DNA of 64,000 nucleotides, taken from the NCBI GenBank assembly GCA_961205875.1, contig OY540809.1:15016267-15080266 (forward strand), in the 5' to 3' direction. This document shows positions 35,461 through 46,835 of this stretch, piece after piece. The notes beneath the pieces are model-generated. The model saw only the letters and a program-made list of their open reading frames with translations, was not told the origin of the DNA and searched no databases. Numbering within the stretch: position 1 is the first letter of the stretch; every line of letters begins with the position of its first letter. The DNA comes from Sialis fuliginosa (Eukaryota > Arthropoda > Insecta > Megaloptera > Sialidae). Made by a program: the position numbers and the translations under genes.

Positions 35461-36678
35461 GACTAAGAAACCACAGTTTCTCTGTTTTTCCAGTAGTAAT
35501 TATTCTTAAGTTGAATTATTTGTTTATACAATGTAAAATTAATCATATTAACAGTATATTTTTTATTGGTATAACAAATTAAATTATACCAATAATATAG
35601 ATTTCCATCCTGCACGTAAAAATTACTATTCATACTGTAATTTTGATAGCACGTGTCCTAGTAACCATCATGTTAATTCTATAGAAACAACCGCAACTTA
35701 ACTCTCATCAATACTGTGTTTTCAGTTTACTTCTATAAGTAGAAAAAGCAAGCAAAAAATAATAATTTTCTTAATCTATATTAATAATATAGCCAACATC
35801 AAACGTAGCCGTTTTTTTAAATTGATTTTTGAGAATGTAGCGGCCCTTGAAAAACAAAATTTTTGATAACTTTTTTTCATTGAAAAATGGCTATAGGAAA
35901 ACTGAGGTACTGTGATTACGAAAATTTTTGTAAAAAAAAATTAAATATCGGACTTTTTTTATTCACTGTATCTTCGAATTTTTAATATTTTAAATTTTTT
36001 TGATATAATTTTAAATATTATTAAAATATCAATTTTTTCATCCATCATAGTGGTGCCCCCAACCCCTCCTTAAATATAGTAAAAAAATCATTGTTTTATT
36101 AGAATATATCAATCAAAATAAATTGAATTCTTAATTTGTCAGAATCAGTTTACTTTTTATGAAAAAATAAACATTTTTATATAAAATATTTTTTTAATCT
36201 ACCCTGAAACAGTTTTTTAACAAAAAAGTTTAAAAATTAGTTTAACGCGAAACAAAAATGAAAAGTACGTTTACAATGAGAGCGCTTGGAAAACCTGGAA
36301 GCGAGATACAGTATTTAGCAGTTCACAAGTCAAAAACTTGTTCAAAATACCTCTTAATATTCTTGCCACTACAAACTACTTAAATTATGCTATGAATATT
36401 AATCAAGCTATAAAGTTTTCTTGAAATATTACTGCATTTTTATTCCTTACTGCATTTATCTATTTATTAGCCACAACTTCTATTTATTAGCTAGTATAGT
36501 ATACACATATTTTCTAATAATACAAGCCTTATGATTGAAACTTTTCGTAACTTGGGGAAATGATAGTTCAAATTTTATTGATCAAAAAAATAGGCGCAAC
36601 CGATAATTTTAGCTCCAGGGGGCACCGAAATATTTTCTGTCTATTTGTTTATTTTTATCTCCTCATCAAAAAAATAAT
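35461..36678. other. AT-rich stretch, possible relic of the TTAA element
   Basis: At 36038-36060, CATCCATCATAGTGGTGCCCC resembles, reversed, the left terminus of the element at 18945. No second end was found. Otherwise AT-rich with nothing recognised. Confidence 0.35.
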
Positions 36679-36680
36679 TA

Positions 36681-36971
36681 CAGTAGCACCTCGCAATAAC
36701 GATCGACGTAATTGAGACCGGATTCTTGCCTCGCAAGTGCCTGCAAGCAAAACTACTATATACTGTTCATATGTAATATACATGTATTAAGTGCGCAATA
36801 ACACGTCCTAAAAAAAATGATAGTAAGGGAAATGTATACAATGTTTCCCTTTAAATATATATTTAGTACGTAAAGTAAATGATTTACAACTGAAAAATAA
36901 TAGAAATATATAAAATTTATTTTATTGCGAAACGCCGCTAAGCGAATAGTCGTTATTGCGAAATGTTACTG
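36681..36971. mobile_element. pogo/Tigger-like MITE
   Basis: A 291-bp element flanked by TA (36679-36680 and 36972-36973). The ends CAGTAGCACCTCGCAATAAC and GTTATTGCGAAATGTTACTG are inverted with a few differences. CAGT at the ends, TA duplication and a CAATAACG-type terminus fit pogo-like elements of the Tc1/mariner group. No coding content. Confidence 0.75.
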
Positions 36972-37137
36972 TATTACTAAGAATATTCGTTAAGATAATG
37001 ATTCATTTCACCGTTAATAATAATAATTTACAATGAATAGCGTTGAAATCAATGCCGTTTCTAAACTACTGTATTCATACGCTTAAACGTTAAATTAAAC
37101 CACGTAAGAATTTAATCTCGGCCCCATTGTTGTTGTG

Positions 37138-37166
37138 TGACGTCATCAAACGGTCCTGTGACGTCA
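37138..37166. promoter_or_regulatory. Two CRE palindromes, 21 bp apart
   Basis: TGACGTCA, the full cAMP response element bound by CREB/ATF bZIP dimers, occurs at 37138-37145 and 37159-37166. The 21-bp spacing is about two DNA turns. CGCCATTT follows at 37171-37178, which fits a YY1/Pho core. Surroundings are GC-richer than the window. Enhancer or promoter role is inferred. Confidence 0.4.
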
Positions 37167-37179
37167 CGACCGCCATTTA

Positions 37180-38174
37180 ATTGCACAGACAAAGAGAATC
37201 GCACAACTAGAATAACTGCATTTATAAAGATCGTCCCTTTTGTCAGGCACTGTTTTATTAAATATTTGATGGAACGTCGTCGCATGTAATTAAAAATTTC
37301 AAAAGCGTTTTGTTTTTCAAATCATGACGCTCTTGTTTTTCTGTTTTTATTACTTAAGGTATTTATTTATTTTCTTATAATTAGAATCAATAGGAAAGAT
37401 TGAAAAAAAATTAATACTGCTATGGAAATCATTTTAGTAAAATAGAAACCAAAAGACAATAGATCGAGGAAAAAAAATGGATGATTCGTAAAGATCATAT
37501 AGTAAGAACTATAAATTCTTTTGAAAAATCTTTACCAAAAAATGCAAATAACTAAAAAACTTTTTTAACCAAAATCAATAGGATATCGAGATGAAACGAT
37601 CTGAAATTTTGACGTGGTGATACCAACTTTATTTATGTCATGTCGAAAGTCTCGTTTTAAATAATTAATTTAATTAATTAAATAATAATTTATGTCCATT
37701 AAATAATAAATTGAAAAAATAGAGACTTTTTCGGTCTCGTTCTCCTTCTCGTCGATACAAAATCAAGACGGGGCTGTCATAATTAAAATTTGAAACCGAC
37801 ATTTACTTGTAAGCTAGAAAATCTCTGTCTTTATTTAAAGAAACTTCACAACATGTTTATATATATATAATATATAATATATAAGAGCGTTTAAAATGTA
37901 ATTAAAATTTCCATTTTACAAAGCGTAAAAATAAAACTGACTTTGTTCCGTTTTGTGAGCTATTTTTATTTTAATATTATTTTTCATTTGCGAGATAATA
38001 TTAACGTTTATGTATTTCTTTTCAAAGACCTCCCTTTAGATATAATCCTTTTGACCAAATATTAAAAAAATATTTTTTTGAATACATAAAGATTTAGATA
38101 TAAAACAAATATAATATATAACATTTTTAATGATTCTTAATTTAATTTTTAACAGATATATTCCACAATATATA
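37180..38174. other. AT-rich stretch, nothing recognised
   Basis: AT-rich DNA with TA-rich runs near 37660-37695 and 37860-37885. No element or gene seen. Confidence 0.4.
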
Positions 38175-38380
38175 TTTTTTATGTATGTTTGGGCATAACT
38201 CCTACAAATATTCACCGATTTGGACGATTTTTTGTTTGTTTGAAAGGGTATACTTCTGAGATGGTCCCATATAAATATTATCAGAATCTGACCATGAACT
38301 TTTTGAACGACTTAAAAAAAACACCATAAAAAGTACCTATATAAAAATAAAATTTAACAGTTTGTTGGTGCCAAGTAAAT
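38175..38380 (-). repeat. Dispersed repeat family K, reverse copy
   Basis: Contains GGGCATAACTCCTACAAATA, CACCGATTTGGACGATTTTT, TATACTTCTGAGATGGTCCC and AACAGTTTGTTGGTGCCAAG, the reverse complement of K landmarks. Confidence 0.6.
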
Positions 38381-38567
38381 AAAAAAAATTTATTTAAATT
38401 ATTATTTTATTATTTAAATTATTAATTTAATTATCATATATGTTTTAGGAATTTTTTTGTTATTTTTTTGTTAAAAAGTTTTTTACTAGTTGACATTTAT
38501 ATTTAAGTAATATATAAAGCAAAAGTAATATTGAATTTAAAGAGATCTGTTGCCAATACATAGAATA

Positions 38568-38810
38568 ATGAGTTCCGTCGACAAAGCATTGAAATATTAC
38601 ACACATTACAAAAAACAGATACGAAAATCTAAAGAAAAATTCGGTGTGTCTGCTTTTGAATTCCCCCTACTCCCCCATTGGGGCGGCGGCGTTCGATCAC
38701 GACAAGAAGCAATATTTCAAAATAGTCGTCGACAAGTTTTAAATCCAGAACATGATGGTGTGTGCGCGGCTTTTCAATTTGTCAACTTTACGAAAATAAT
38801 TTATTTGTAG
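38568..38810 (+). other. Candidate small ORF of 80 codons
   Basis: An ATG in favourable context (ATAATGAGT) opens 80 codons in a locally GC-richer stretch. The peptide starts MSSVDKALKYYTHYKKQ, is lysine- and arginine-rich in its first third, and holds a glycine patch (HWGGG) near residue 44. No domain recognised, no transcript signal. It could be a relic exon or chance. Confidence 0.15.
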
Positions 38811-39088
38811 TCGTAACCTCACTGCATCAAATGTGGGCCAGGGACGGCTGCTTTACAATTGCTATGGGGGTAGAATATAGTTCGTTATTAAAAATAAAAA
38901 ACTTATGCGGATTTTTTAAAATTTTTATTAAATCCGTTCGCGAGGATGAAAGGCAATTGTTTAGCGTGATGATATGAATGTTTAAAATAACATCAATTAA
39001 TTTCCAATTTTTTTTAAATCTATGAATAAAAAGAATGATAAAACATAGTTTTCGTTTGTTACTAATAATCATAAAAATAATCATTCAT

Positions 39089-39200
39089 TTGAAAGATTTT
39101 GTGACGGGTTTGAAAAAATGTGATGCGGCTTGAAAAAGTGGGTGGGAGTGGTAAAAAAACGCATGAATTTTGCGTGACGTATTTTATGAATGACCTCTGT
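39089..39200 (+). repeat. Dispersed repeat family P, copy 1
   Basis: Shares the tail GCATGAATTTTGCGTGACG plus TATTTTATGAATGAC and the preceding TTGAAAAAATGTGA block with 55440-55705. This TTGCGTGACGTATTTTAT tail looks like a widespread lepidopteran repeat; class unknown. Confidence 0.5.
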
Positions 39201-39781
39201 AAGTATTTTTGAATTATAAAATCGAAAGTTTTAAAAAAATTAGTGTCTACCTTCTTATCCCATTATGCGAATTATCTTGAAAAAAAACACACATAAATTT
39301 TTTTTAATTGACGTTAAAAATTTCTAATTTTTTTAATTTTTTTTACTTTATTTCGATACTCTTGACTAAAAATTCAAAAAGGATGTCGTCTCTATTACAA
39401 ACAGATCAAAATGTCTGTCTGTGCTAATTGTAATTTTTTGTGTCTCGATTATAAATATATTAAAATATCGGCCTTTATGTCTGTCTGTCCAGAAATTGAA
39501 CAATAATATTATTTTTATTTCAAATAAATCAATAAAAAGTGTTTTTTTATTTTTTTATTGTCACTCGCTTTTTTAGTTCTACGGCCCTGCACGTAGGACG
39601 TGTGCAAGGGTAGTTTGAGTGGGAGGGGTGTGAGATATTTAGAGGTTGGGTCCCAGGTTGCAATCAGTTGTTCATTGTTTTGTTCGGGTGTGTGACGAGA
39701 TTGGAAACTGTCACGATCCACTGAAGAGCAGTCCTTCGTCCGCCCGATTGATAGAGAACTACTATACACAACAACAACACA

Positions 39782-39782
<1 letters not shown>
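39201..39782. other. Single-copy stretch
   Basis: No element recognised. A GC-richer patch lies at 39580-39740, next to the microsatellite. Confidence 0.4.

Positions 39783-39848
<66 letters not shown>
39783..39848. repeat. (AC)33 microsatellite
   Basis: A perfect run of 33 AC units over 66 bp, preceded by ACAACAACACAG. Open frames over it on both strands (Thr-His or Cys-Val repeats) are artefacts. Confidence 0.98.
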
Positions 39849-39851
<3 letters not shown>

Positions 39852-39964
39852 AGGTTCGTGTCTATATTTATACTTTTCTCTACTTCCTTCTTCCACAGAT
39901 AGTTTACTTTTTTCAAGGACGGGTTCTTATTTTAAGTACTAAAAATATTACTAAATAAAGGAGT

Positions 39965-40055
39965 TTTTCGCCTCAACCCCCCCCCCCCCCCTATCACCCT
40001 ACGTAAGGAACCTCCTTCCCCTCCACCCTCCCCTCGAAGACCTTACGTAATTAAT
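39965..40055. repeat. C15 run and pyrimidine-rich tract
   Basis: Fifteen C's at 39977-39991, then CACCCTACGTAAGGAACCTC and a CCTTCCCCTCCACCCTCC tract. It may be a reversed, expanded tail related to family P, but no longer match is visible. Confidence 0.6.
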
Positions 40056-40675
40056 TGATGCTCTCAAATTTATATGGAATTTTTTTTCAAAATGTTCTTT
40101 TGTCCAATTTCAGACATAGGCTTTTTTATAAGTCTATCATTAAATAGTTAGATTGTTTCAAAAAATTATGTCATGAATATAATAATGAATCTTCATGAAT
40201 TATCAAATATTTTTAACTAGAGGCTTTGCTCCTGAGTGTTTTGATATTATTCCTATAATATGACAGAAAAAAAATAAATTGTCAAATTTGTAATCAACTC
40301 AATTATGAATAATTATTATTTATACATACAAGGTAATATAATTTATATTGGTTAAAGACATTATTTTATCAAATAAACGACTGCCATTTACCATAATAGC
40401 AGTACCACAAATGTAACATAAGAACGTTTCCTGGATTAATAAGTTAATCTTATTTTCCAATTACACTGCATGTATTTCTTTGATGTCATACAATTATTCT
40501 ATATATATATATATATTACGTAATATAATACTTAATCTGCATTTACTATATTTAGACACTGTTTCTCGTTTTTCATCATTCGCAGTAAAGCATTAATATA
40601 CTCTGGAGACAAAGAGAAAGAGAGAGATTAAGTGTCTCACATTTTATATAAAAATATAAGAAACTTTTTTATCGT
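40056..40675. other. AT-rich stretch
   Basis: Contains a (TA)n run at 40500-40516 and an AGAGA-rich patch near 40612-40628. No element or gene recognised. Confidence 0.4.
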
Positions 40676-40837
40676 GTCAATTTTTCGGAATAAAAAATAA
40701 CTTATGTCCTTTCTCAGGTTGTAAACTATCTCTCTATCTTTCATCAAAAACGGTTCAGTGGTTTAGCCGTGAAAGGGCAACAAACAGGTCGCAGTCAGAC
40801 AGAGTTACTTTCGCATTTATAATAGTAGTATGAATAA
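40676..40837 (-). mobile_element. Helitron-like repeat, family A, 5' half only
   Basis: Has TTTTTCGGAATAAAAAATAA, AACGGTTCAGTGGTTTAGCC and ends TTACTTTCGCATTTATAATA. The GC-rich 3' hairpin half is missing. Confidence 0.6.
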
Positions 40838-41636
40838 ATTAAAAATTTGGCTTATAACTTTATTCTGACGGTAAGCAAAAATTTAAACTATTAAAATTTA
40901 TTTTGATTTTACAAAAGTTGGTGAAACCGAAAATGATATTTTTTAAAAAGGTAGCAATGGTGGATATGTTAAACTTTGAACTTGATGAATGTTACCAAGA
41001 GATCATAAAAAGTATTTAAAACTTGCTATAATTATTCAAATAAAATATTATACTATTTCATAGATAAAATATTATTATTTATATTCAATGTTTATTAAAT
41101 ATAATAGAAATGTCATATTAAAATTTTTCTCAATTAATTCAACTCTATGGCAATCGATTTGTTTTTATTTTTTAATATAGTTCCTTTGGTAAATCATTGA
41201 ATAGAAACGGTTTAAAAAAATAATATACAATTTCATTTTATAAAAGGGCTATTTTAGACCTTAATCCGTCTCTGTCTAAAGCAAAATGATATAACCTGCA
41301 TTTAAATAATTACATTATGCTAATAATGTTTCTGTACTTTTATAAAAAGAAGTCGGTTTTCTTTCTTTTATTTATTTTTCTTCATCTACAACACTCGTCA
41401 TTATTAATAATGAAAATGAAAAATACTCAACGACATTGTATAAAATACTTATACGTAACTCGATTTTTTTTAATTTCTTGACAATCTTTCCACATAAAAG
41501 ACTTTATTTCTATTTTATATGGAAATAGAGTTTTTTATTTGTTTTATTTTTCATCACCTTCCTCATTTTTGTTGTATTTGAGTATTAAAAAGAATCTACA
41601 TCTTTGTCTAAAAAAATATATATTATTTTATACTTG
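40838..41636. other. AT-rich stretch, nothing recognised
   Basis: No repeat copy or gene recognised. Confidence 0.4.
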
Positions 41637-41668
41637 AAATTCCCCGCGGCTTCATCCGCGTGTATTTA
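41637..41668 (-). repeat. Family A end fragment
   Basis: CCCCGCGGCTTCATCCGCGTG is the GC-rich end of family A in minus orientation. It stands alone, 25 bp before a complete copy in the opposite orientation. Confidence 0.5.
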
Positions 41669-41690
41669 GAAATCTATTCCATTTTTGTAC

Positions 41691-41939
41691 ATCCATACTA
41701 GTCCATGCTAATATTGTAAATGCGGAAGTGTATCTGTATCTTTGTCTGTTTGTTACCTTACCTTTCCACGGTTAAAACCGCTGAACCGATCTTGATGAAA
41801 TTTGGCAAGGAGATAGCTTGCATCCGCAGAAAGGACATAGGCAGGAATCAGTATTACCCAACCTTCTTCATGGGTTTTATGTCTGACAACTCCTACCTAA
41901 CCTAACTCCACGCAAACGAAGTAACCGATAACAGCTAGT
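41691..41939 (+). mobile_element. Helitron-like repeat, family A
   Basis: Starts ATCCATACTAGTCCATGC, includes AACCGATCTTGATGAAATTT and TCCTACCTAACCTAACTCC, and ends CCGATAACAGCTAG|T. The CTAG terminus is intact. Open frames here are spurious. Confidence 0.65.
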
Positions 41940-42607
41940 TTTATTATAAATTATCAACTGTAAATTTTCAAAAATACGAGCCTGTCCTGATTCAGTTACC
42001 ATTTATAGGCTTTCTTATAGTATATGTGGGTTCTGAATTCTTGTATCATGTATGAATAAACCGATAAACAGACAAAAATTCTTAAATTTATTAAGTTTTT
42101 ATAATTTTATTGTTTGTATTACAAAGTAATACATACAATAAATTAATAAATAAAATTAATTTGTTATATTACCTATATAAGTTTTGATTATAATATTGTT
42201 ACGCATAGATACATAATACATAATATCTTATAATACATATTTTATATACATTATAAAATATACGATGTATTATAAAAATATAAAAAAATGTTATCCTCTC
42301 AATTTTATTTTTATCCAGACACAAACAAGTCAACTCATTAAGAATATGCTTATATACGTCTACATTCTACACAAAAATAATATATATAATCATGGGCATC
42401 CGCAAAGGGGGAAAATGGGGCGCTTACACCCCTCCCATTCGGGATTGAATAAATTGAAGCAATACCTTTTTATATAATCTACTTGTGATTTAAAAAAAAG
42501 TTTATCATTTGTCTACAAGCTTTGAAATTTTTTCTGTGTACGCCCATGTATATAATAAAATAGAATATAAAAATATTCATACTCGCAATATGACAACATG
42601 CTTGAGA
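41940..42607. other. AT-rich stretch
   Basis: A short GC-richer patch at 42390-42445 (GGGGCGCTTACACCCCTCCC) may be a transposon end. No partner found. Confidence 0.35.
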
Positions 42608-43935
42608 TTTAAATAGAATATTAACATGTACCGTCATGCTATTTGAAATGGCGTATTATTATAAACGGGATATTTAATAACACACGTTAAATTCTTCAAG
42701 GAATATGGTATTCACATAGATAAAATCTATATAATCGGTTTTACGTAAAAAAAGATATATTTTTAATTATTTTGCGAGAATATCACTAATTTTACTAAAG
42801 GCTGTACTAGCCTAAGAGACTCCCACAGACCGAAACGAATCATTTTCAGCGGTTGCGGCGCGGAAAAAACGCGTTTGTTGCGGCAGCGGAATTCGCAAGT
42901 CTATTCATTTTGACGCGGCGCGTATATTATATCAAGTCATTTGTTTTTATTATACACGCGCTATCCGATACTATCTGACACTTATATATGTAATTTTTAA
43001 CATAGAATAGGTGATATTTTGATTAAAATTGTTGAAAACCTTATTTTAAATTGGTATTTTATAATAAATCCATAAATTAAAAGTTTTAAAAATAGTAGTT
43101 GAAATGTTATGCTTAAAATTAAAAAAAATATTAATTATTTTATAATAAAATTATAAAATATAAATATTTTGTAAACATTAGAAAATAAATTTTAGTAGAA
43201 AGAGCGGTCCTTAACATCTGAAATTTCAATTTGCTTGGTCTGCTGCTGAATAAGATGATTTCTTACAAATTATATTACTTTTTTCGGTCTTCAAAGAAGC
43301 GCGGTAGCGATTAAAACACTGTCGAACGTGTTTTAAATTTCCGGTGAATAAAAACGCTGCAAAACCGCACTCTCGGCGGTTGCAGTTGCTGCGCCCCGGT
43401 CTGAACACGTACATATACCGTCATGTACTTAATTTTTGCAGCGCAAATCATTCGCAGCCGCAGTGATTTTTTTTATATATATATTTGACATCTATGTCGG
43501 CTGGGTCTTCTCCTCTTCCGACAGCTTTTCGTGTTTTGTTCAGTGTAATTGTGTGTGTGTTGTTTTGTTTAGTTTTTTGGAGGAATTCACGGGGACACAA
43601 GATGGATATAGGATGTTGCTGATGGGCCGATCATCGCAGAGTAAGACGCACAGGGTGGCCGTATTGACAGGATTGGAGTGTTTGGTTGACTATGGAAGGG
43701 GATGACTTATATTTGGTTTTGGTTTATCTTCTATTTGCTGTTTTTATTGTTGTTATATTGTTAGTTTGGTCTTATTGATAAATTAGAATAAATTGTTATA
43801 ATATTTTGTATTTTGTAGTAGTTCTGTACTGCAGCGATTATTCCATTGCAGTCTGTGGAAGACTTTAAATAGAATATTATTTTTTACCTTCATACTATTT
43901 GAAATGGCATATTATTAACGAGATATTTAATAACA
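42608..43935. repeat. Direct repeats of about 75 bp flanking 1.2 kb
   Basis: Positions 42608-42683 and 43863-43935 are same-orientation copies (TTTAAATAGAATATTA, CTATTTGAAATGGC, GATATTTAATAAC). They may be two copies of one repeat or mark an insertion. The enclosed DNA is GC-richer than the window. Confidence 0.5.
42826..43403. mobile_element. GC-rich hAT-like element candidate
   Basis: Starts CAGACCGAAACG and ends CGCCCCGGTCTG. Subterminal stretches are rich in GCGGTTGC and TTGCGGC motifs at both ends (42850-42930 and 43370-43400), as in hAT transposase-binding clusters. The 8-bp flanks do not match, so the call is tentative. Confidence 0.35.
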
Positions 43936-44514
43936 TATTCATAATTTCAATTTTTGCGCCCCCTTTTACCGCTCGCCTCTTAAAGATGTTAAAACTATAC
44001 TCGTTGAACCTCCTTTAAGTAGCAGGTTTTACCAAGCTTACTTGTAACGTCAAGCGACATGATATGACGTATTAGCGGGGTTTGTTCAAGACATACACCT
44101 GACTGAAATTACTACTGTGTATAATCATGTTTGTTTGTTACTTGTTAAGTTTGTCCCATGTAAACTTGTACTTGTTATTAATATGTGTACATACCTACGT
44201 AATTGTATAGTCTTGCATTGTATCATATAGATGCACACACTAGAATTTGTTTGTTTTTCGACTTTACGTGGGTTGAATTTGGATGTAATTTGAATTTTAT
44301 GAACTACTATCGGATTGCCCTCGACTTCGCTCGCGTTGTATAATTTTTTTTAGCACAAATAATATTTTAAGACATATTTTTTATATTTGCTTTTATTTTA
44401 TTATAGGTAGGTATACTATGATTCACTCTTAAATGCACGTATCCTTCATCATTCAGTCATAACTCTTCCAACAGTCACTTATTATTGACGAATACATTGA
44501 TGAAAAATTTTACT
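43936..44514. other. Single-copy stretch
   Basis: A short family-A-like end (CCCTCGACTTCGCTCGCGTT) lies at 44319-44338. Nothing else recognised. Confidence 0.4.
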
Positions 44515-45500
44515 GCGAACAAATAAATATTAATTGATTCAAGTAAATAAAGTATCTGTGCAGCAGCCAATAATTTCATATAAGGCCAAATAAATATTTC
44601 TTTGATCTAAATAATTTGTTATTTTGAACCAAGTTTTCCTTTATTTCATTTAAAACGTTTCTTTCCGTTCAACCCAATAATTGTTCATACTTATTTCTTG
44701 AAGGGGAGGGGGGTATTTTAAATCACCTTTTTTAAAGGTATAGTCTGATTCACCGCACAATGGATTTCAAATCTTGAAGAGGAGCTCGATTTTACGAGCA
44801 AGTAGAATTTACTGAAGCTTTAAAAAGTAGGTGTCACACTACGTCCTCACCAAATTATACAATGGCTGTCTTATACATATCTATATACGGAGTAGAAATA
44901 CAGTTCCCAAGCGAGAGGTAACTTGCGTGCTCTGGAGTAATTGTATCGAATAATTGTATTTTATTGGTCCAAGATGCTATGTTATTGGCATCAAATAATT
45001 TCTATATGCATCAATAGAAATTCTCATCCAGATCGATTGTTATTAGTTGCTTCGAATACTTTTAATTTATCCAATTAAAAAAGTATGTATTTGCAGTACA
45101 TCATTTGAATTGGAGCCAACTTACAATTAGTAAATATTTCGCTCAAAAACATTTGTTAGCAATAAATCATTAAATACATCATATTAAAAATTATTGTATT
45201 GAATAAAATAACATTAATTTCTATCAATAAATTAGGCTATTTGAATCAAATAAGTTCCTATAAATAACTTTTAGAAAAGCCCTGAAGATGTCCACTGCAA
45301 TATGTGACGAAACGTTGGCCGATAACACGACCAAACCGACGCGACTTACACCCAGAAGCCAAGATCCATATCAAGATCACCACGGAAACCTCAAGACCTG
45401 TATAAATAACTGGGTTATTGGGCACAATACCAATGAATTATTTAGTTCAAGAAAAATTTACTTGATTTCAGTAAATATGATACAAATAATTTGAATTATT
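44515..45500 (+). repeat. Degenerate array with a period of about 20-21 bp
   Basis: Imperfect units of roughly TTGNATCAAATAATTT recur at 44515, 44535, 44563, 44582, 44603 and 44625; then at about 44942, 44963, 44983, 45006, 45023, 45046, 45066, 45090, 45110, 45137, 45155, 45173, 45194, 45219, 45241 and 45260; then at 45398, 45419, 45439, 45462 and 45480. Units are strongly diverged, but the spacing stays near two DNA turns. It surrounds the block at 45281-45412. Probably the untranslated part of a retroelement; not recognised by name. Confidence 0.45.
45281..45412 (+). ncRNA. Hammerhead-ribozyme-like core in a family J element
   Basis: CTGAAGA (45282-45288) fits the hammerhead CUGANGA core and GAAA (45309-45312) the second core strand. 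Between them, GUCCAC and GUGAC (45304-45308) can form stem II with one bulged C. Then comes the family J block GATAACACGACC...CCCAGAAGCCAAGATCC, seen also at 5105, 22137 and 50851. Hammerheads are known from Penelope-like retroelements. A clear UH cleavage site with stems I and III is not evident, so this may be decayed or unrelated. Confidence 0.3.
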
Positions 45501-46059
45501 TGTATTCATTATTCATTAAAAAAAATTTCAGTGTACTTATATGAGGAGGTGAGTTCCAAAACTCGCTCGTTATAGATAATAAGTTTAACATTTAATTTAT
45601 GTATATTAAAAGTCAAATAGAATTCGTTATGAATACAAATAAAAAAAACTGACTACATTAACGTTTCGTAGAATTCATAACTAAAACAAAATTTAAAAGT
45701 TAGTTCAATGATAGAGACATCATCATTTTAACTTGTAATTTTTTTCTATCGGTAGCAATTATTGAAGATGACTCAAAAACATGTCTCAGATTCAAAGTTC
45801 ATCCTGTCTTCATTTATATAAACTTTTCCAATTTCGATTTAACTTTTAGATTCTGCAGACAGAATTATCTTACACCTGAACTACATATTTCTGTACTATG
45901 CAAATTCAATGCTTATTTTTACCACCACTTATTTTTATTTTTATTCCTCAACATTCTTACTTTTACATTAGCTGAATTTATATCAACTTTTCAGGCTTTC
46001 GTGGTTATATTTAAAACGACTTCTTGATTCTAGTTATATATCTATACAGTGACTATACA
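45501..46059. other. AT-rich stretch, nothing recognised
   Basis: At 45762, TTGAAGATGACTCAAAAAC faintly resembles the preceding core. No other element seen. Confidence 0.35.
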
Positions 46060-46310
46060 ATACTATACATACATACCTATGTATATCTCTGTCTGTACGA
46101 TTTTCTCAGTAACTACTGAACAGATTTTATTCCGGTTGTCACTAATGGATAGTGTTTCACGAGGAAAGTTAAGGTGTATAATTTGTGGATATTTTGTGTA
46201 AATTTCATCAGGTCAGAGAGGTATTTTTGCGTCCGCTGCGTAAATAGTTAACGATAAGTGAAAGCAATGTTTAATAGGTTTATTACAAATTAAATTTATA
46301 TCTCCAGAGT
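46060..46310 (+). repeat. Dispersed repeat family C, copy 3
   Basis: Runs from TATCTCTGTCTGTACGATTT through TCAGTAACTACTGAACAG, ATGGATAGTGTTTCACGAGG and TTTGTGGATATTTTGTGTAA to GTTTATTACAAATTAAATTT without the 170-bp insertion of copy 2. Confidence 0.6.
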
Positions 46311-46835
46311 TTTATTGAACACAAAAAATGATGTTGAAAATATTGGCAATGTACAAAAAAAGTATTTCACTTGTTTCGTCCATCGTTTATCGATGTTTGA
46401 CTATATTGTACATGTATTATTGTCAAAACAGTCTAATGAAAACACTAAGTATGAATAAAATTTTTACCCCCTTTTATGGATACCAATTTTGGCGTATACT
46501 AAAAAATAAGTTTTTTTTAGAAATACCCAATTTATCCATTTTTTATCAATATTGGACCTTCTTCGGTTTTTCTAACGCCTTTTAGGTCCACTAATTTTCT
46601 TTACTGTACAACCCCCTGGAGGTCCAGTATAATGCTTTATACTTATAACCTTCTCAAAAAATACTATTTCATTTTTTTTTAACTCTCAAATACAGACAGA
46701 CATATATACAAACAAACTACTTAAACATCATTTTTACATCAAATTAATTTAATAATAAAACGTATTATTTTGACGCATGAATCGTATATAAAACACGTAG
46801 CTTGACACCGACTTAAACTGACTTGTACGCAGTTA
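46311..46835. other. AT-rich stretch, nothing recognised
   Basis: The frame at 46328-46585 starts with ATG but has a biased AT-rich composition and no recognised motif. No repeat seen. Confidence 0.35.

Noticed and set aside
39515..39942. Open frames with Cys-Val or Thr-His repeats on both strands
   Set aside because: They translate the (AC)33 microsatellite.
43436..43705. 89-codon frame with a hydrophobic start
   Set aside because: Starts with TTG, crosses repeat-like GC-rich DNA and has no recognised domain.
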